Assembly: GCA_039090855.1 (NCBI GenBank)
Contig: CM077010.1
Span: forward strand, 48,006,905 to 48,070,904
Origin: Macrothele yani
Lineage: Eukaryota; Arthropoda; Arachnida; Araneae; Macrothelidae
DNA: 64,000 nt
Reading direction: 5' to 3'
How positions within the stretch are numbered: the first letter of the stretch is position 1; each line of letters starts with the position of its first letter. Positions 11,190-20,117 of the stretch are shown in pieces. The translations under genes and the position numbers were made by a program. Under the pieces are notes generated by a model. It did not search any database. It had not been told where the DNA came from and saw nothing but the letters and a program-made list of their open reading frames with translations.

Positions 11190-11303
11190 GAACGCCCTGT
11201 TGTGCAACTAACTCCTCACTCCGGAGTAAGTTGCTCTCCTAACTAAGTTACACGGACGAATGTATCGCTGCAGATTTGTCGTCTTGACACGTAGTACGTC
11301 ACA
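11190..11303 (-). repeat. TRIM-family LTR fragment
   Basis: On the reverse strand it begins TGTGACGTACTACGTGTCAAG and carries the tRNA-like core (GTAACTTAGTTAGGAGAGCAAC, then ACTCCGGAGTGAGGAG). The end TTTTCACA seen in intact LTRs is missing and the B box is degenerate. It stops just before the TA of the next element. Confidence 0.65.
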
Positions 11304-11312
11304 CAGTACATA

Positions 11313-12169
11313 CCAGGTAATCCAAAGGTAACAGAAATTTTAAAAAATCAATAATTCGCTAAGTATTTACAGTAATCAGATGCGGTTTTCACAGAAATGC
11401 ACAGAAAGACGTGGGATTTTTTGTGCATAATGCAGAAATTTAATACCAGAATAGTTACATTTCTAACCATCAGATGGCGCTGTAGGGGTCCGAGAGCTAC
11501 TTAACGGCGGTATTTAAATAGAATCTACGACCGACTTATCAGTGTGGGTTCTCTAATTACCTACCTATGCCCCGTGCGTGGACCCACCCTGTGGGTATAG
11601 TCAGTTATCAATGTTGTGTGATTGATTGGGCTGTGAGTAAAGTTCCTGCTGTTGGTGAAAACGGCGAGCTGCATGTTAAAGGGAACAATGGGTGCCAGGT
11701 AAGTTGCCACTGCTTCGCATAAGCATGTTGTCATTACGTGATAAAGCACTGTTAGTTAAACTGTTTTATCAGAACTCGCAAAGTGCAAGTTCAGCATTGC
11801 GCTCTTTTCGTTCAATGCGGGGTATGAGACGTGGAAAGGGACCAATGTCTTGTTCAGCACTGAAGCAAATGATGAAAAAGTTTGAGGACACCGGCTTTTT
11901 GGCAGCAAGTCCAAGAAGCGGAAGACCCCGAACATCTGGTGCCATTGTGTCTTTGGTGTGAACTGTACTACATCACAACACCAACTACGCAAAAACCTGT
12001 AGCGCCATCTGGTGGTCTGAAATGCAAATATTCTGGTATTAAATTTTTGCATTATGAACAAAAAATCCCACGCCTTTCTGTGTATTTCTGTGAAAACCGC
12101 ATCTGATTACTGTAAATACTTTGCGAATTATTGAATTTAAAAATTTTCTGTTATTTTTGGATCACCCGG
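11313..12169 (+). mobile_element. DUF4817-type Tc1/mariner miniature element with ~180-bp TIRs
   Basis: An 857-bp element flanked by TA (11311-11312 and 12170-12171). Its inverted ends are about 180 bp, from CCAGGTAATCC to CAGATGGCGCTGTAGG, and match RC 11995-12169 almost throughout. Only a DNA-binding-domain reading frame is left between them. It is an internal-deletion derivative that would need transposase from elsewhere. The same architecture recurs at 53172-53846. Confidence 0.88.
11692..11961 (+). pseudogene. N-terminal DNA-binding (DUF4817-like) fragment of a transposase
   Basis: An 89-codon frame with LSLRDKALLVKLFYQNSQSA, then CSALKQMMKKFEDTGFLAAS and PRSGRPRTS. This is the helix-turn-helix plus GRPR linker that opens arthropod DUF4817/Tc1-mariner transposases. 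The catalytic DDE domain is absent; the frame stops shortly after the linker and the right TIR follows. If expressed it could bind TIRs without cutting them and so act as a repressor, which is inference. The start at 11692 is uncertain; an internal Met at residue 12 fits the family better. Confidence 0.75.
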
Positions 12170-13017
12170 TATATATATTATACACTGCTGTAAACCCAAA
12201 ATGCAACACCAAGAAAGAAGCATCCGATTGGACTGAAATTCGCAGCATGCGTCGCCCGCGAGAGGACATGCAACCGATTAGCATTGCAGGGCATATGCAA
12301 ATCATGTGCGCTCGGCACGCCACCGAGAAGCACTATAAGAAGCGTGCACAGAAGGCGGGGTGTAAGTAGTGGAAGTGTGTTGTGCTGCCGGACTTGTGCG
12401 TGGGAAGCTTTCTGATGCCTCGTCGCAGAATATGGCAGTCATTCCAGCACGTTCCGGGGTTCGACAGAGGACGAATAGTGGCTTATCGCGACAGCGGTTT
12501 ATCGTACCGAGACATCGGCGCCCGTGTAAGACGACATCTAGCCACAGTGAGGCGAGTATGTATTCGGTGGGTGCAGGAGAGACGGACGGACCGACGTGAG
12601 CGATTGCCGCGGCACGTCACCGAACGATAGGACCGGCATGTTGTGCGGCGGGCATTGATGGCTTGCACCGCCACATCACGAACGTTAGCGCAGGGATTTT
12701 GGTGTGTTGCGCAACAACCTGTGTCAGCACGTACCGTTCGACGTCATCTGCAGGAGCGGGGACTTGTCGCACGGCGCCCATTGCTCCGATTACCATTGAC
12801 GTTACACCACCGGCGAGTGTGGCGGCAGTAAGCCGTTGAACGCCACACCTGGAATACGGAATGGCACTACATTAATACTTGTTAAAAATTCGTACGTAAA
12901 GGAGATAATTACTTAGAGGCGTGCTGTCTCCGTACGATATCATCAAACCAACATCTCTGACTGTACAATAAAAAACTTTATTTACAATAAAAGACATGAT
13001 TTTAAAAAATTTAAAAA

Positions 13018-13061
13018 ATGGCAAGATCTTTCGGGGCTACAATAGCACCCGTCCTCAGCCC
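13018..13061 (-). ncRNA. Hammerhead-like motif, inverted second copy
   Basis: The same core on the reverse strand. Stem II is fully paired here (GGG and GCTA against TAGC and CCC, with one bulged T), but stem I lacks a base, so position 2.1 is G and cannot pair with G1.1. Probably less active than the copy at 13638-13681, if either is active. Confidence 0.4.
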
Positions 13062-13114
13062 TACGTAACGACAGAGATTCTACCATACGTAACGACAGAG
13101 ATCAAGTTGCCACT

Positions 13115-13489
13115 TTGAATAAAGCAGGAATATATCGTATCCCATTGCTTCCCTCAGCTCCTAACGAAGATATCAAATACTACATAGGTTCTACCCTTAG
13201 AAGTCTGAACATTAGATTGTCTGAACATAAATATGCACTTCGAACTGACTGCATTTCTACTTCATTTACTACAGCTGTTCGCCAGGGAGGTTACTCTCCC
13301 GATTGGCCTAATACAATAGTACTCTCCTCCAATGTGAACAAACAAACCGTCTTTTTTACCGAGAGTCTGTATATAATCTCTTATGGTAATACCTGTTGTA
13401 ACTTGGACTTACCTGTTTTTGTTCCTAGACAATGGAGAAAAATAATTACTTCTCCCATTCAAAAATCTGAAGAAGAGGACCTTAATTAA
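13115..13489 (+). CDS. GIY-YIG endonuclease domain of a Penelope-like element
   Basis: A 124-codon frame that starts in AGIYRIPLLPSAPNE and YYIGSTLRSLNIRLSEHK: the GIY and YIG strands, then the conserved Arg and the RxxxH helix. In Penelope-like elements this nuclease follows the RT in one protein and makes the nick that primes reverse transcription. The frame is open upstream of 13115 for a few codons (QVATLNKAGIY), so the methionine is only the first available one; the RT has been lost. It has no frameshift and ends at TAA 13487-13489, a normal terminus. Alone it could not retrotranspose. Confidence 0.85.
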   Translation: MNKAGIYRIPLLPSAPNEDIKYYIGSTLRSLNIRLSEHKYALRTDCISTSFTTAVRQGGYSPDWPNTIVLSSNVNKQTVFFTESLYIISYGNTCCNLDLPVFVPRQWRKIITSPIQKSEEEDLN

Positions 13490-13637
13490 TCGATTATATT
13501 ATTTGTACATATTACTTTTGTTCTGCTGTTTTTCTCAATTGGCATCACCTGCGGTTTTGAACAAATGTATTGTGGGTCTCGCGGGGGAGACTGGTTATAT
13601 ATTGAGGCACTTCCCTATGCTTTGTGGCACTGTTGGG

Positions 13638-13681
13638 TGGCCTGAGGACGGGTGCTATTGTAGCCACGAAAGATCTTGCCA
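13638..13681 (+). ncRNA. Hammerhead-ribozyme-like motif in Penelope-like 3' end
   Basis: Read on the forward strand: TGGC, CTGAGGA (conserved CUGANGA core), a stem-II hairpin CGGGTGCTATTGTAGCCAC, GAAA core, a minimal stem III (AGATCT), T, then GCCA. TGGC and GCCA pair as stem I, and predicted cleavage is after 13677. This is the type-I layout with a tiny stem III. Hammerheads have been reported in Penelope-like elements. Weak points: C instead of the usual G after CUGANGA, and one stem-II mismatch in this copy. Not a proven ribozyme. Confidence 0.5.
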
Positions 13682-14824
13682 TTTTTTAAATTTTTTAAAA
13701 TCATGTCTTTTATTGTAAATAAAGTTTTTTATTGTACAGTCAGAGATGTTGGTTTGATGATATCGTACGGAGACAGCACGCCTCTAAGTAATTATGGCAC
13801 TACATTGTCTTTTCCGACAAATCCCGCTTCTGCCTGCAACACCCCGATGGTCGGATCCGCGTGTGGCGGCACCGCGGCGAGAGACTGTATGACGCCTGCA
13901 TTATGCATCGCCATACCGGTCCGTTCCCTGGCGTTATGATTTGGGACGCAATTGGATATGACACCCGCACCCTCTGGTACGCATCGCCGGTACACTCAAC
14001 AGCCACCGCTACATCTCCGACGTTTTGTAGCCTGTAGTCCTCCCTTATCTTAAAGCGGCCACGTTTCAACAGGACAATGCGCGCCCGCACGTGGCACGCA
14101 TCGTTCAATAATTCTTCACGGCCCACCACGTGTCACTTCTGCCGTGGCCCGCCTGTTCTCCCGATATGTCGCAAATCGAACACGTCTGGTCGCTGATCGG
14201 CAACCAAGTGGCCCGGCAACCACCACCCGCGGCTACGCCTGATGAACTGTGGCAACGTGTGGAAGCAGCCTGGACAGACATACTCCAAGCCCACATCCAA
14301 AGCCTTTTTCTTTCGATGCCGCGACGTGTAGCGGCCATTAATGCCAGCCATGGGGGCCACACGAACTATTGATGTCTGCGTGTTCCGCAAGTCGCACGGG
14401 CCTGTAAGCTCAATTGTTTCATCTTTGTATCTGTTGTTATGTGTCCAGTAAATCTGGCTTTGCTATATCATGTCCTTCTTGGTGTTGCATTTTGGGTGGC
14501 CAGCAGTGTAGTTCAAAGCAGATTTGTCCTGGTCGGATCAGGGTTAGTTATTGATCCGGATCTGGTCCAATTATGTGACATACGGGTCCGGGTCTAAAAT
14601 TTTTTACCCGTTTCCAATTCTGGTCATCGCTTCAAAGCTTTCCTTAGAAGACTCCCAACCGACGTTTTACTGTGTGTCCAAGTAAATAGAATTATTCACA
14701 CTAACTTTACACTGAAACTAAGTACAAATATTTAAAACAGTGATAACAATGAAAGCGAAGACCAGTATATCTTGAGATTACACCACACTGAAAAATTGAT
14801 CTTATTTTTTCATAAGTGTCACCC

Positions 14825-15000
14825 ATCGGGCCAAGTGGTGAGAGGTGCGGGTTTCTGAACAATCGTCCGAGCTGAGTCCGGGGTTAATACCCGGAGGAAG
14901 CATGTGCGGTGTGTTTGCCCTACTGCTCTGGATCTATCCCACTCCTGGAAACAGAGACCCTATATCTTTAAGCGTTATTTGGCAGGATATGAAAATTACG
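14825..15000 (+). repeat. tRNA-derived SINE family 1, diverged copy
   Basis: GGGCCAAGTGGTGAGAGG is A-box-like and GGGGTTAATACCCGG B-box-like. The following body (GCGGTGTGTTTGCCCTACTG, then CCACTCCTGGAAACAGAGACCC) parallels GTTGTGTTTGTCTTACGGCA and CCTTCCCTGGAACCAGTGACCC in the good copies. The 3' part and poly(A) tail are missing. Confidence 0.55.
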
Positions 15001-15800
15001 ATTGATTCCATTTTCAAGCAACGCACGTAGACTGATTCAACTTTCCTGTGGTAAAACATGCGGCCTCCACTGAACACCTCCACAAGAAATATCCTGAGTG
15101 ATGCTGCAAAACGAAGTCGTAAGAACTGCATGAAGTACAGCTATGTAAGACAGCTTGCGGCCTTTGAGAAAGGGAGAATGAATGGAGGGCAGAACTGCAT
15201 GAAGCGAGGTGGTCAAGCCAGAGTGGATAGTGAATCACGTCGACCAAAAGTATAAAGGCAAGACTGGTGCGAGTAGTCACGCACAGTTGCCAGCAAGGTT
15301 CTAGTGCACATGCTGCTGACCCACAGCTTTCCTTACAGGCTTCCACCGTATCAACGACGCAGCTATCCACAATCCTCACAAAGTTTGCGTCAGCTCATAG
15401 CATTACGGACCGTTTCCTGATAACTTGCAGCGTCAAGGTTGCATGTTTGCCATCCATTGCCTCGCCTTCCACAGCCTCCAGGCATTGTTAACAGCACCTC
15501 AGTCAGTGATGATCTCAAGCAATCATATGAAGGAGTTGCGTCACCTTTACCGGTGAATCCCGGTCTATTTTTGATGGAGAAGCTCGCCGTTTAACGTGTG
15601 CATAATAAGCCTCTATACTCTGATCTATCTGTCACTGCCTAACGGAACACTGCCCGGGTAGAACGCGTTGGGGTCTGGGTGCCAGAAATTATGATACTTA
15701 ATCGTCTCTAATGCATTTCCTAGACACTTTGGTTTCATGACATTATGATGGTGATGTCCCTTGATCCATAGAATGGGCTTACACTCTATTTGAGAATAGT
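15001..15800. other. Mosaic stretch, possible Tc1 N-terminal relic
   Basis: The frame at 15058-15255 contains QLAAFEKGRMNGGQNCMKRG, loosely like the ERGRIIG helix of Tc1 transposases, but with no further support. Nothing else is recognisable up to the inverted repeat starting at 15802. Confidence 0.3.
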
Positions 15801-15801
15801 G

Positions 15802-16750
15802 TACCAAGCTGTACAAGGTGTTTGTAAATTCCTTCAACAAAACAAGAGGGGTAATAGTACACATCAAGACGAACAATATTTGCAACGGAATCTAGGGCCG
15901 CATTCCACTCCTAGTGCCAGAAAAGAGTAAAGTTACATAACCACGTTGAACCTTCAACAGTAAAAACAAAGAGACATACCTAACTTATGAGTTGCACAAT
16001 TCCAATCGCATCACAAAAGACTCAAAGGAGCTGCTCAAACTGGCCTCCAAGGGCATCATTGCACAGCCCACACCGGCGAATGAAGGACTGTCGTACCCTC
16101 TCGTAGACTCCCGGTGTGGTGTTGATCTCGTCCACAGCGATTCACGAGACGAGATCTTCCAGGTAGTCCACAGGTGTCTCGTACACCAATGTTTTCATGT
16201 GCCCCCAGAAGAAGAAGTCCAGTGGATTAAGGTCCAGGGAGCGTGGAGGCCAAGCCACAGGTCCACCGCGTCCAATCCACCGCCCGGGATATGTCGCATT
16301 TAGGAAGTATCGAACCTCGGTGGCTAAGTGTGCTGGGGCCCCATCATGCATGAACCACATGTCCCTCCGTACGGTGAGCGGAACATCCTGCAACCGACCG
16401 GGAAGTACTGCTCAGGAACACACGGTACGCTGCGCCGGTCAGATGTATACGTCAATTCTCATGTGATGTTCGCAAGGTAATATCGCTGAACGGGTTCGGC
16501 TGCGTTTTTAAATGTTTGTTCCTCATCGTCTACGCACGTGTTCAGCGCATCTGATTTGCATCTTGTGCTTCTCATGTACTGGTTGGAACTCGGTGTGCCT
16601 GCTAGACGTTTTTCGAACGTATTGGTTTCTGGCACTAGGAGTGGAATGCGGCCATAGGTTCCATTGACAATATTGTTCGTCTTGATGTGTACTATGAGCC
16701 CTTTTGTTTTGTTGAAGGAGATTACAATCACCCTTTATACTGCTTGCAGT
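15802..16750. repeat. Inverted repeat pair flanking a transposase relic
   Basis: Arms 15802-15926 and 16626-16750 are inverted copies of each other (shared words CCTTCAACAAAACAA, CACATCAAGACGAACAATAT and CGCATTCCACTCCTAGTGCC). The 700-bp interior holds a reverse-strand transposase fragment. I see no clear flanking duplication, so this may be a damaged foldback element. Confidence 0.65.
15975..16440 (-). pseudogene. DUF4817-type Tc1/mariner transposase, catalytic C-terminal part
   Basis: The clear part (16142-16393) reads DMWFMHDGAPAHLATEVRYF, PGRWIGRGGPVAWPPRSLDL and NPLDFFFWGHMKTLVYETPV. The HDGAPAH and SLDLNPLDFFFWGH boxes carry the second and third catalytic acids of the DDE fold in the transposase type that has an N-terminal DUF4817 domain. 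The usual SPDLNP is SLDLNP. The N-terminal half and first acid are missing. Sequence continues degenerate toward 15975. It is a fragment with no TIR at its edges. Confidence 0.75.
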
Positions 16751-16870
16751 CTGCTGCTTTTCGATACTCTTCCGTGGCAAGCCGGATCCCCAGATTTGTC
16801 AACAATAGGACATGCTTGGGACTTGGACGGTCATTATGCGCATACTCATTTCTATCTGATTTCATATGAA
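16751..16870 (+). pseudogene. Tc1-like transposase C-terminal fragment
   Basis: A short in-frame piece LPWQAGSPDLSTIGHAWDLD resembles the third catalytic box of Tc1 transposases (LPWPA SPDLSPIEHVWD). The Glu of IEH is Gly here. Nothing of the rest is recognisable. Confidence 0.55.
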
Positions 16871-16879
16871 ACGTAAGTT

Positions 16880-17595
16880 AAAATGCTGAAGAGGAGGAAT
16901 GCCTTTTTAGTCTCTAGATATTATGGCAACTTTAGTTCAGTGGAACTTTCCCTTTCCTTTATGAATTTCACGCATACATTCCATTCTGAAGAAATGATCC
17001 CATAAACACGCATAAATATGGTAACAATGTTGTGTTTCCATTTGCAACATATTCTAGTGATCATGGACCAACTGAAAACTGGAAAGCGATTCTACGGGTA
17101 GCATTGTGCTAAATATGATGGCTTCGTGCTTCCAAAGTGGAGATATTTTTCTACTTGTGTGAAGTCATTCAACAGCGACCGTTATATCGTTTAAGTTGTT
17201 CCTTCTGAACACACCTGATGACAGTGTGGAGTGGGTGTGTTCAGAATAACTGCTTATCTCACCCCAATGTCTGAAATTCGTACGTTTAAGATCATGACTG
17301 AATTGTAAGCTGACCATTTTGCTAAAACAGACGACGGCTCAAAAAAAGGACTTTCGCCCTCATCGGGACGACATGGTCTCTGCTAATGCCGACTTCTGGT
17401 AATTCTTGAATTCTCATAAAATCTCCTGACTTTCCGTTCGTCATTTTTTAACGCAGTATTCGAGTTTTATGTGACTATCTTTAGGCCGTTTTCAGCAATT
17501 AATGCTTATCTTACACTTAACTACGAACATCGATTTTTCGCGATACACATAGTTAATTAGGCATAATAATCGTAGAAACCCCTTGGGGAAAAAAT
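16880..17595. other. No recognised feature
   Basis: No long frame, TIR or resemblance to other segments noticed. Confidence 0.4.
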
Positions 17596-17599
17596 CGAG

Positions 17600-17735
17600 A
17601 GACTCTTTGTACATAATTTATGCTATGCATCTTTCGCATGCCGAGGTCTTTATGGGTGTGAAATAAAACGAGTGATTCGAGAATGTGCATAAATATTTAC
17701 GTAAACACATCGCATTTATTCGCGTCACTCCTTAC
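17600..17735 (-). repeat. Dispersed repeat shared with 58970-59080
   Basis: On the reverse strand, CACTCGTTTTATTTCACACC and GGCATGCGAAAGATGCATAG match 58992-59045 closely over about 110 bases. Related GATGCTA.GCATCTTT words occur at 56149 and 56631. Class unknown. Confidence 0.6.
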
Positions 17736-17864
17736 CACATCCAGCCACAGTCTGGCACATACTAAGTGAAATTAAATCACCACAACAAACAATAAGGTTT
17801 TCTAATTTCTGACACTGAGAGGTACCAAGGTAGGTGGATTAATGAATGTCACTCTAGTGAAACC

Positions 17865-17955
17865 AATGAAAATAGATATGTGAGTGAATGAAAATAGCAA
17901 ATATGATATGAAAATAGAAAATGAAAATAGAAAATATGAAAATAGATATAATAGT
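17865..17955. repeat. GAAAATA-rich simple sequence
   Basis: Irregular repeats of GAAAATAG and AAATATGA. Low complexity, no coding. Confidence 0.7.
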
Positions 17956-18023
17956 TACCAAACTATGGAGGCAGCAATAGTTAGTATTTCGACTGTTTAG
18001 TTTTTCAAAATCAATATTAAACG

Positions 18024-19216
18024 CACAGTCGAATCACATTATTGTGACCACCTCCTACTTTTGACGTCAACAGCGCGTAGCCAATGAAAGAAGACACGTG
18101 TCGTGAGCTGGCTTGGAGGGTATATGAGATGTGCTATAAGCATTCTGAAAACATATCACTCGTTGCTGTCATGGATAAAAAGAGCGATTATCGGCTTTCG
18201 GGCCAAGAGTGGGCGAATTTCTGAAACAGCGCAGTTTGTGAACTGTTCGCGTGCTGCTGTGGTTAAAGTGTATCGTGGTTGGAGAAATGACACCATTGCG
18301 AATAAACGACGTGGGAACTGCGGAGCATCACGTGCCATTGATGTGAGAGGTGAACGTCGGCTGCGAAGGTGCGTGAGGTCCAATTGACACGCTACAGTGG
18401 AGCAACTCACTGGCCGAATGAACAAAAGGTTACCGGAAGTGTGTCTAAAACAATAGTTCCGCGAACCCTGCTGCGCATGGGGCTCCGATGCAGATGGATG
18501 GTCACTGCACTTATGCTAACGAAGGTGCATCGCCAGAAAAAGGCTTACATTTGCACAGCAGTATCGGAATTAGATATCCGCTGATTGGCAAAGGATTGCC
18601 TTCTTCGATGAGTCACGTTTTCTGCTTCATCGAACTGATGGACGTTGGCGTATAAGGCGAGAAACATCGGAGAACAAACACTCTTCAACCACTACTGGAA
18701 GAACACAAGCTGGTGGGGGCAGCGTTTTGGTCTGGGAAATGTTTTCGCGGTATTCCCTGTATCCACTCATACCTGTGGAAGGCACTATGGACTAAATTCG
18801 TTATGAATCCATCCTAGAAGATCACGTACTCTCATACATGCTGATTGTCTTCCCTGGGGTGGATGGGATCTTCCAGCACGACAATGCGACGTGTCACACA
18901 GCTAGAAATGTCCGAAAGTGGTTGGAAGAGCACGATGAAGACTTCAAAGTACTTCCCTGTCCCCCTAATTCCCCAGACTTAAACCCAATTGAGCATGTAT
19001 GGGACCACCTCGATCGTGTTGTTCCCTCTATGGATCCTCTTCCACGCACTCTCCAGTAGCTGTCAGATGCACTGCAGTCAGCATGGCTCCACATACCTAT
19101 GAACACCTTCCAGCACCTTATTGAGTCACTCCCAGCCCTTCTAGCTTCTGTGCGCGCTGCACACGGCAATTACTCTGGATATTATCTGGTGGTCACAATA
19201 ATGTGACTCCACCGTG
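18024..19216 (+). mobile_element. Tc1-like element A1
   Basis: The inverted ends CACAGTCGAATCACATTATTG and CACGGTGGAGTCACATTATTG (reverse strand from 19216) extend to GTGACCACC on both. The right flank is TA; the left is CG, so the left TA has mutated. The 1.19-kb length and single transposase frame fit Tc1. It is the same family as 34062-35233, with similar ends and N-terminal domains. Confidence 0.88.
18103..19160 (+). pseudogene. Tc1-like DD34E transposase, decayed
   Basis: N-terminal part 18103-18387: ISETAQFVNCSRAAVVKVYR and GNCGASRAIDVRGERRLRR (helix-turn-helix and linker). Catalytic boxes follow in changing frames: IAFFDESRFLLHRTDGRW (first Asp), GIFQHDNATCHTARNVRKWL (second Asp, frame 18838-19059) and NSPDLNPIEHVWDHL (Glu). 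All three catalytic residues are still present; the frame is broken by stops near 18385 and around 18580 and 18795. The C-terminus is near 19160, just before the right TIR. Confidence 0.85.
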
Positions 19217-19234
19217 TATATTGATGCTAAGACT

Positions 19235-19600
19235 TTCATGGGGTAGCCAACACCAACTACCCCACGAAGGAAGCTAGACAGAGCATCGGGCAACTATCTG
19301 CACTCCTCTACAAGAGAAACTTCTTTACAACACGCTACAAAATATTGTTGTATAAGACGATTGTCATGCCAGTGTTCACATACGCTGCTCCCATCTGGGC
19401 AGGAGTAAGTAAAATTCAGGAAAAAGGATTCGAGGTGGTACAGAACAGAATACTTCAAATGATTACTCGGGCTCTGCGATGAAGTCCTACTCGCGATTTG
19501 AGAGAAAAACTTGGTGTTGAAACTATACATGAGTCCCAACAAGACGTTCTTCAAGAAAGCGGCTGCTCATTCCATTGAACTTTTTATGGGTGCGGTCGAC
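19235..19600 (+). pseudogene. Jockey-type non-LTR retrotransposon RT, C-terminal fragment
   Basis: Around 19300-19530 one frame reads KILLYKTIVMPVFTYAAPIW and QEKGFEVVQNRILQMITRAL, then REKLGVETI after a stop. This matches the region after the RT palm in Jockey/CR1-like elements (LYK IL P TY P W / LQ QN LR I). The catalytic FADD box and endonuclease are absent. It lies between a Tc1 and a Harbinger element and is a truncated relic. Confidence 0.7.
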
Positions 19601-19662
19601 AATGACCCTAGGGCAGTCCTTAGGCGTCGGAGACCCAAGGCGACAGTCAAAGTTTCCCCTAA

Positions 19663-20114
19663 GGTCTGTTTCACACAGGCGGAAAAATCCCCTGAAGCAA
19701 TAAAACCGTCCCGCAGTGCAATTTTTGGATAGCTTTTACACAAGTGGTTTTATTGCAAGAACGGATAAAAAAACGCCGGACGGATGAGCTAGAATCAGAT
19801 CGGTGGCTCTTTGTGCAACAGCACTTTCTTCTTCACCCCTCTCACAGGAGTGATTGTTTTATTGCTGTAAAGGACGATCCGCTGGCAGCCCATGAGTACA
19901 TCTTGCCTTACGTTTATCTAAATTTGGACGACATTTTCTCAGTCCGGTTTGTGGTTGACCTCGCAAAATTGAGCAGCTGCCGCTTTGGAATTGCTACCGC
20001 TTCCGTGAGTCTGAAAGTCTTGGTATAATTTCATCGTCCGCTTGAAAACGGGCGGTTAGACAGCCGGGAGATTTATTGGTTCGGTGAATTTTTTCCGTCT
20101 GTGTGAAACGGGCC
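19663..20114. mobile_element. PIF/Harbinger-type non-autonomous element
   Basis: A 452-bp element with inverted ends GGTCTGTTTCACACAGGCGG and GGCCCGTTTCACACAGACGG, flanked by TAA on both sides (19660-19662 and 20115-20117). A 3-bp TWA duplication and ends of the form GGSCYGTTTCACAC are typical of Harbinger. An internal 94-codon frame (19744-20028) includes KKRRTDELESDRWLFVQQHF but I do not recognise it as transposase. Confidence 0.8.
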
Positions 20115-20117
20115 TAA

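Larger units (their letters stand above)
12874..13793 (+). mobile_element. Penelope-like element, truncated, with inverted terminal copies
   Basis: A 920-bp insertion in the Tc1 element with a perfect 13-bp duplication ATGGCACTACATT (12861-12873 and 13794-13806). The core encodes a GIY-YIG endonuclease. Its ~150-bp 3' end (13641-13793) is repeated in inverted orientation at the 5' side (12911-13060) with almost no differences, so the insertion looks young. Such inverted partial copies and long target duplications are known for Penelope-like elements. The reverse transcriptase is missing through 5' truncation. Both copies of the end hold a hammerhead-like core. Confidence 0.85.
12382..14370 (+). 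pseudogene. Tc1-like DD34E transposase, interrupted and decayed
   Basis: Before the insertion: FDRGRIVAYRDSGLSYRDIG (first helix-turn-helix) and SARTVRRHLQERGLVARRPL (second DNA-binding part and linker). After it, from 13807: VFSDKSRFCLQHPDGRIRVW (first Asp kept; usual DES changed to DKS), FQQDNARPHVAR (second Asp), WPACSPDMSQIEHVWSLI (third acidic residue Glu) and the C-terminus MPRRVAAINASHGGHTNY. Several stops and shifts (e.g. near 14020 and 14109) and the Penelope-like insertion at 12874 make it inactive. Motif spacing fits the DD34E group. Confidence 0.88.
12183..14508 (+). mobile_element. Tc1-like element E, split by a Penelope-like insertion
   Basis: The inverted ends read CACTGCTGTAAACCCAAAATG (12183) and CACTGCTGGCCACCCAAAATG on the reverse strand from 14508, followed by CAACACCAAGAA on both, with TA at both flanks (12181-12182 and 14509-14510). 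Without the 920-bp insertion and its duplication the element is about 1.39 kb. The transposase lies on the forward strand and is broken by stops and shifts. Confidence 0.92.
10561..14622. mobile_element. Non-autonomous hAT-like element hosting nested insertions
   Basis: The ends form imperfect inverted repeats starting CAGAGATGGTAACGGGTCGC (10561) and CAGAATTGGAAACGGGT (reverse strand from 14622). Flanks GTGATCAC and GTCATCGC agree at 6 of 8 positions, consistent with the 8-bp duplication made by hAT transposases. A second copy of this end is at 45559-45690. Most of the interior is later insertions: a TRIM LTR fragment, a DUF4817-type element and a Tc1 split by a Penelope-like element. I see no hAT transposase inside. 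Segment 10640-11190 is otherwise featureless. Confidence 0.6.
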
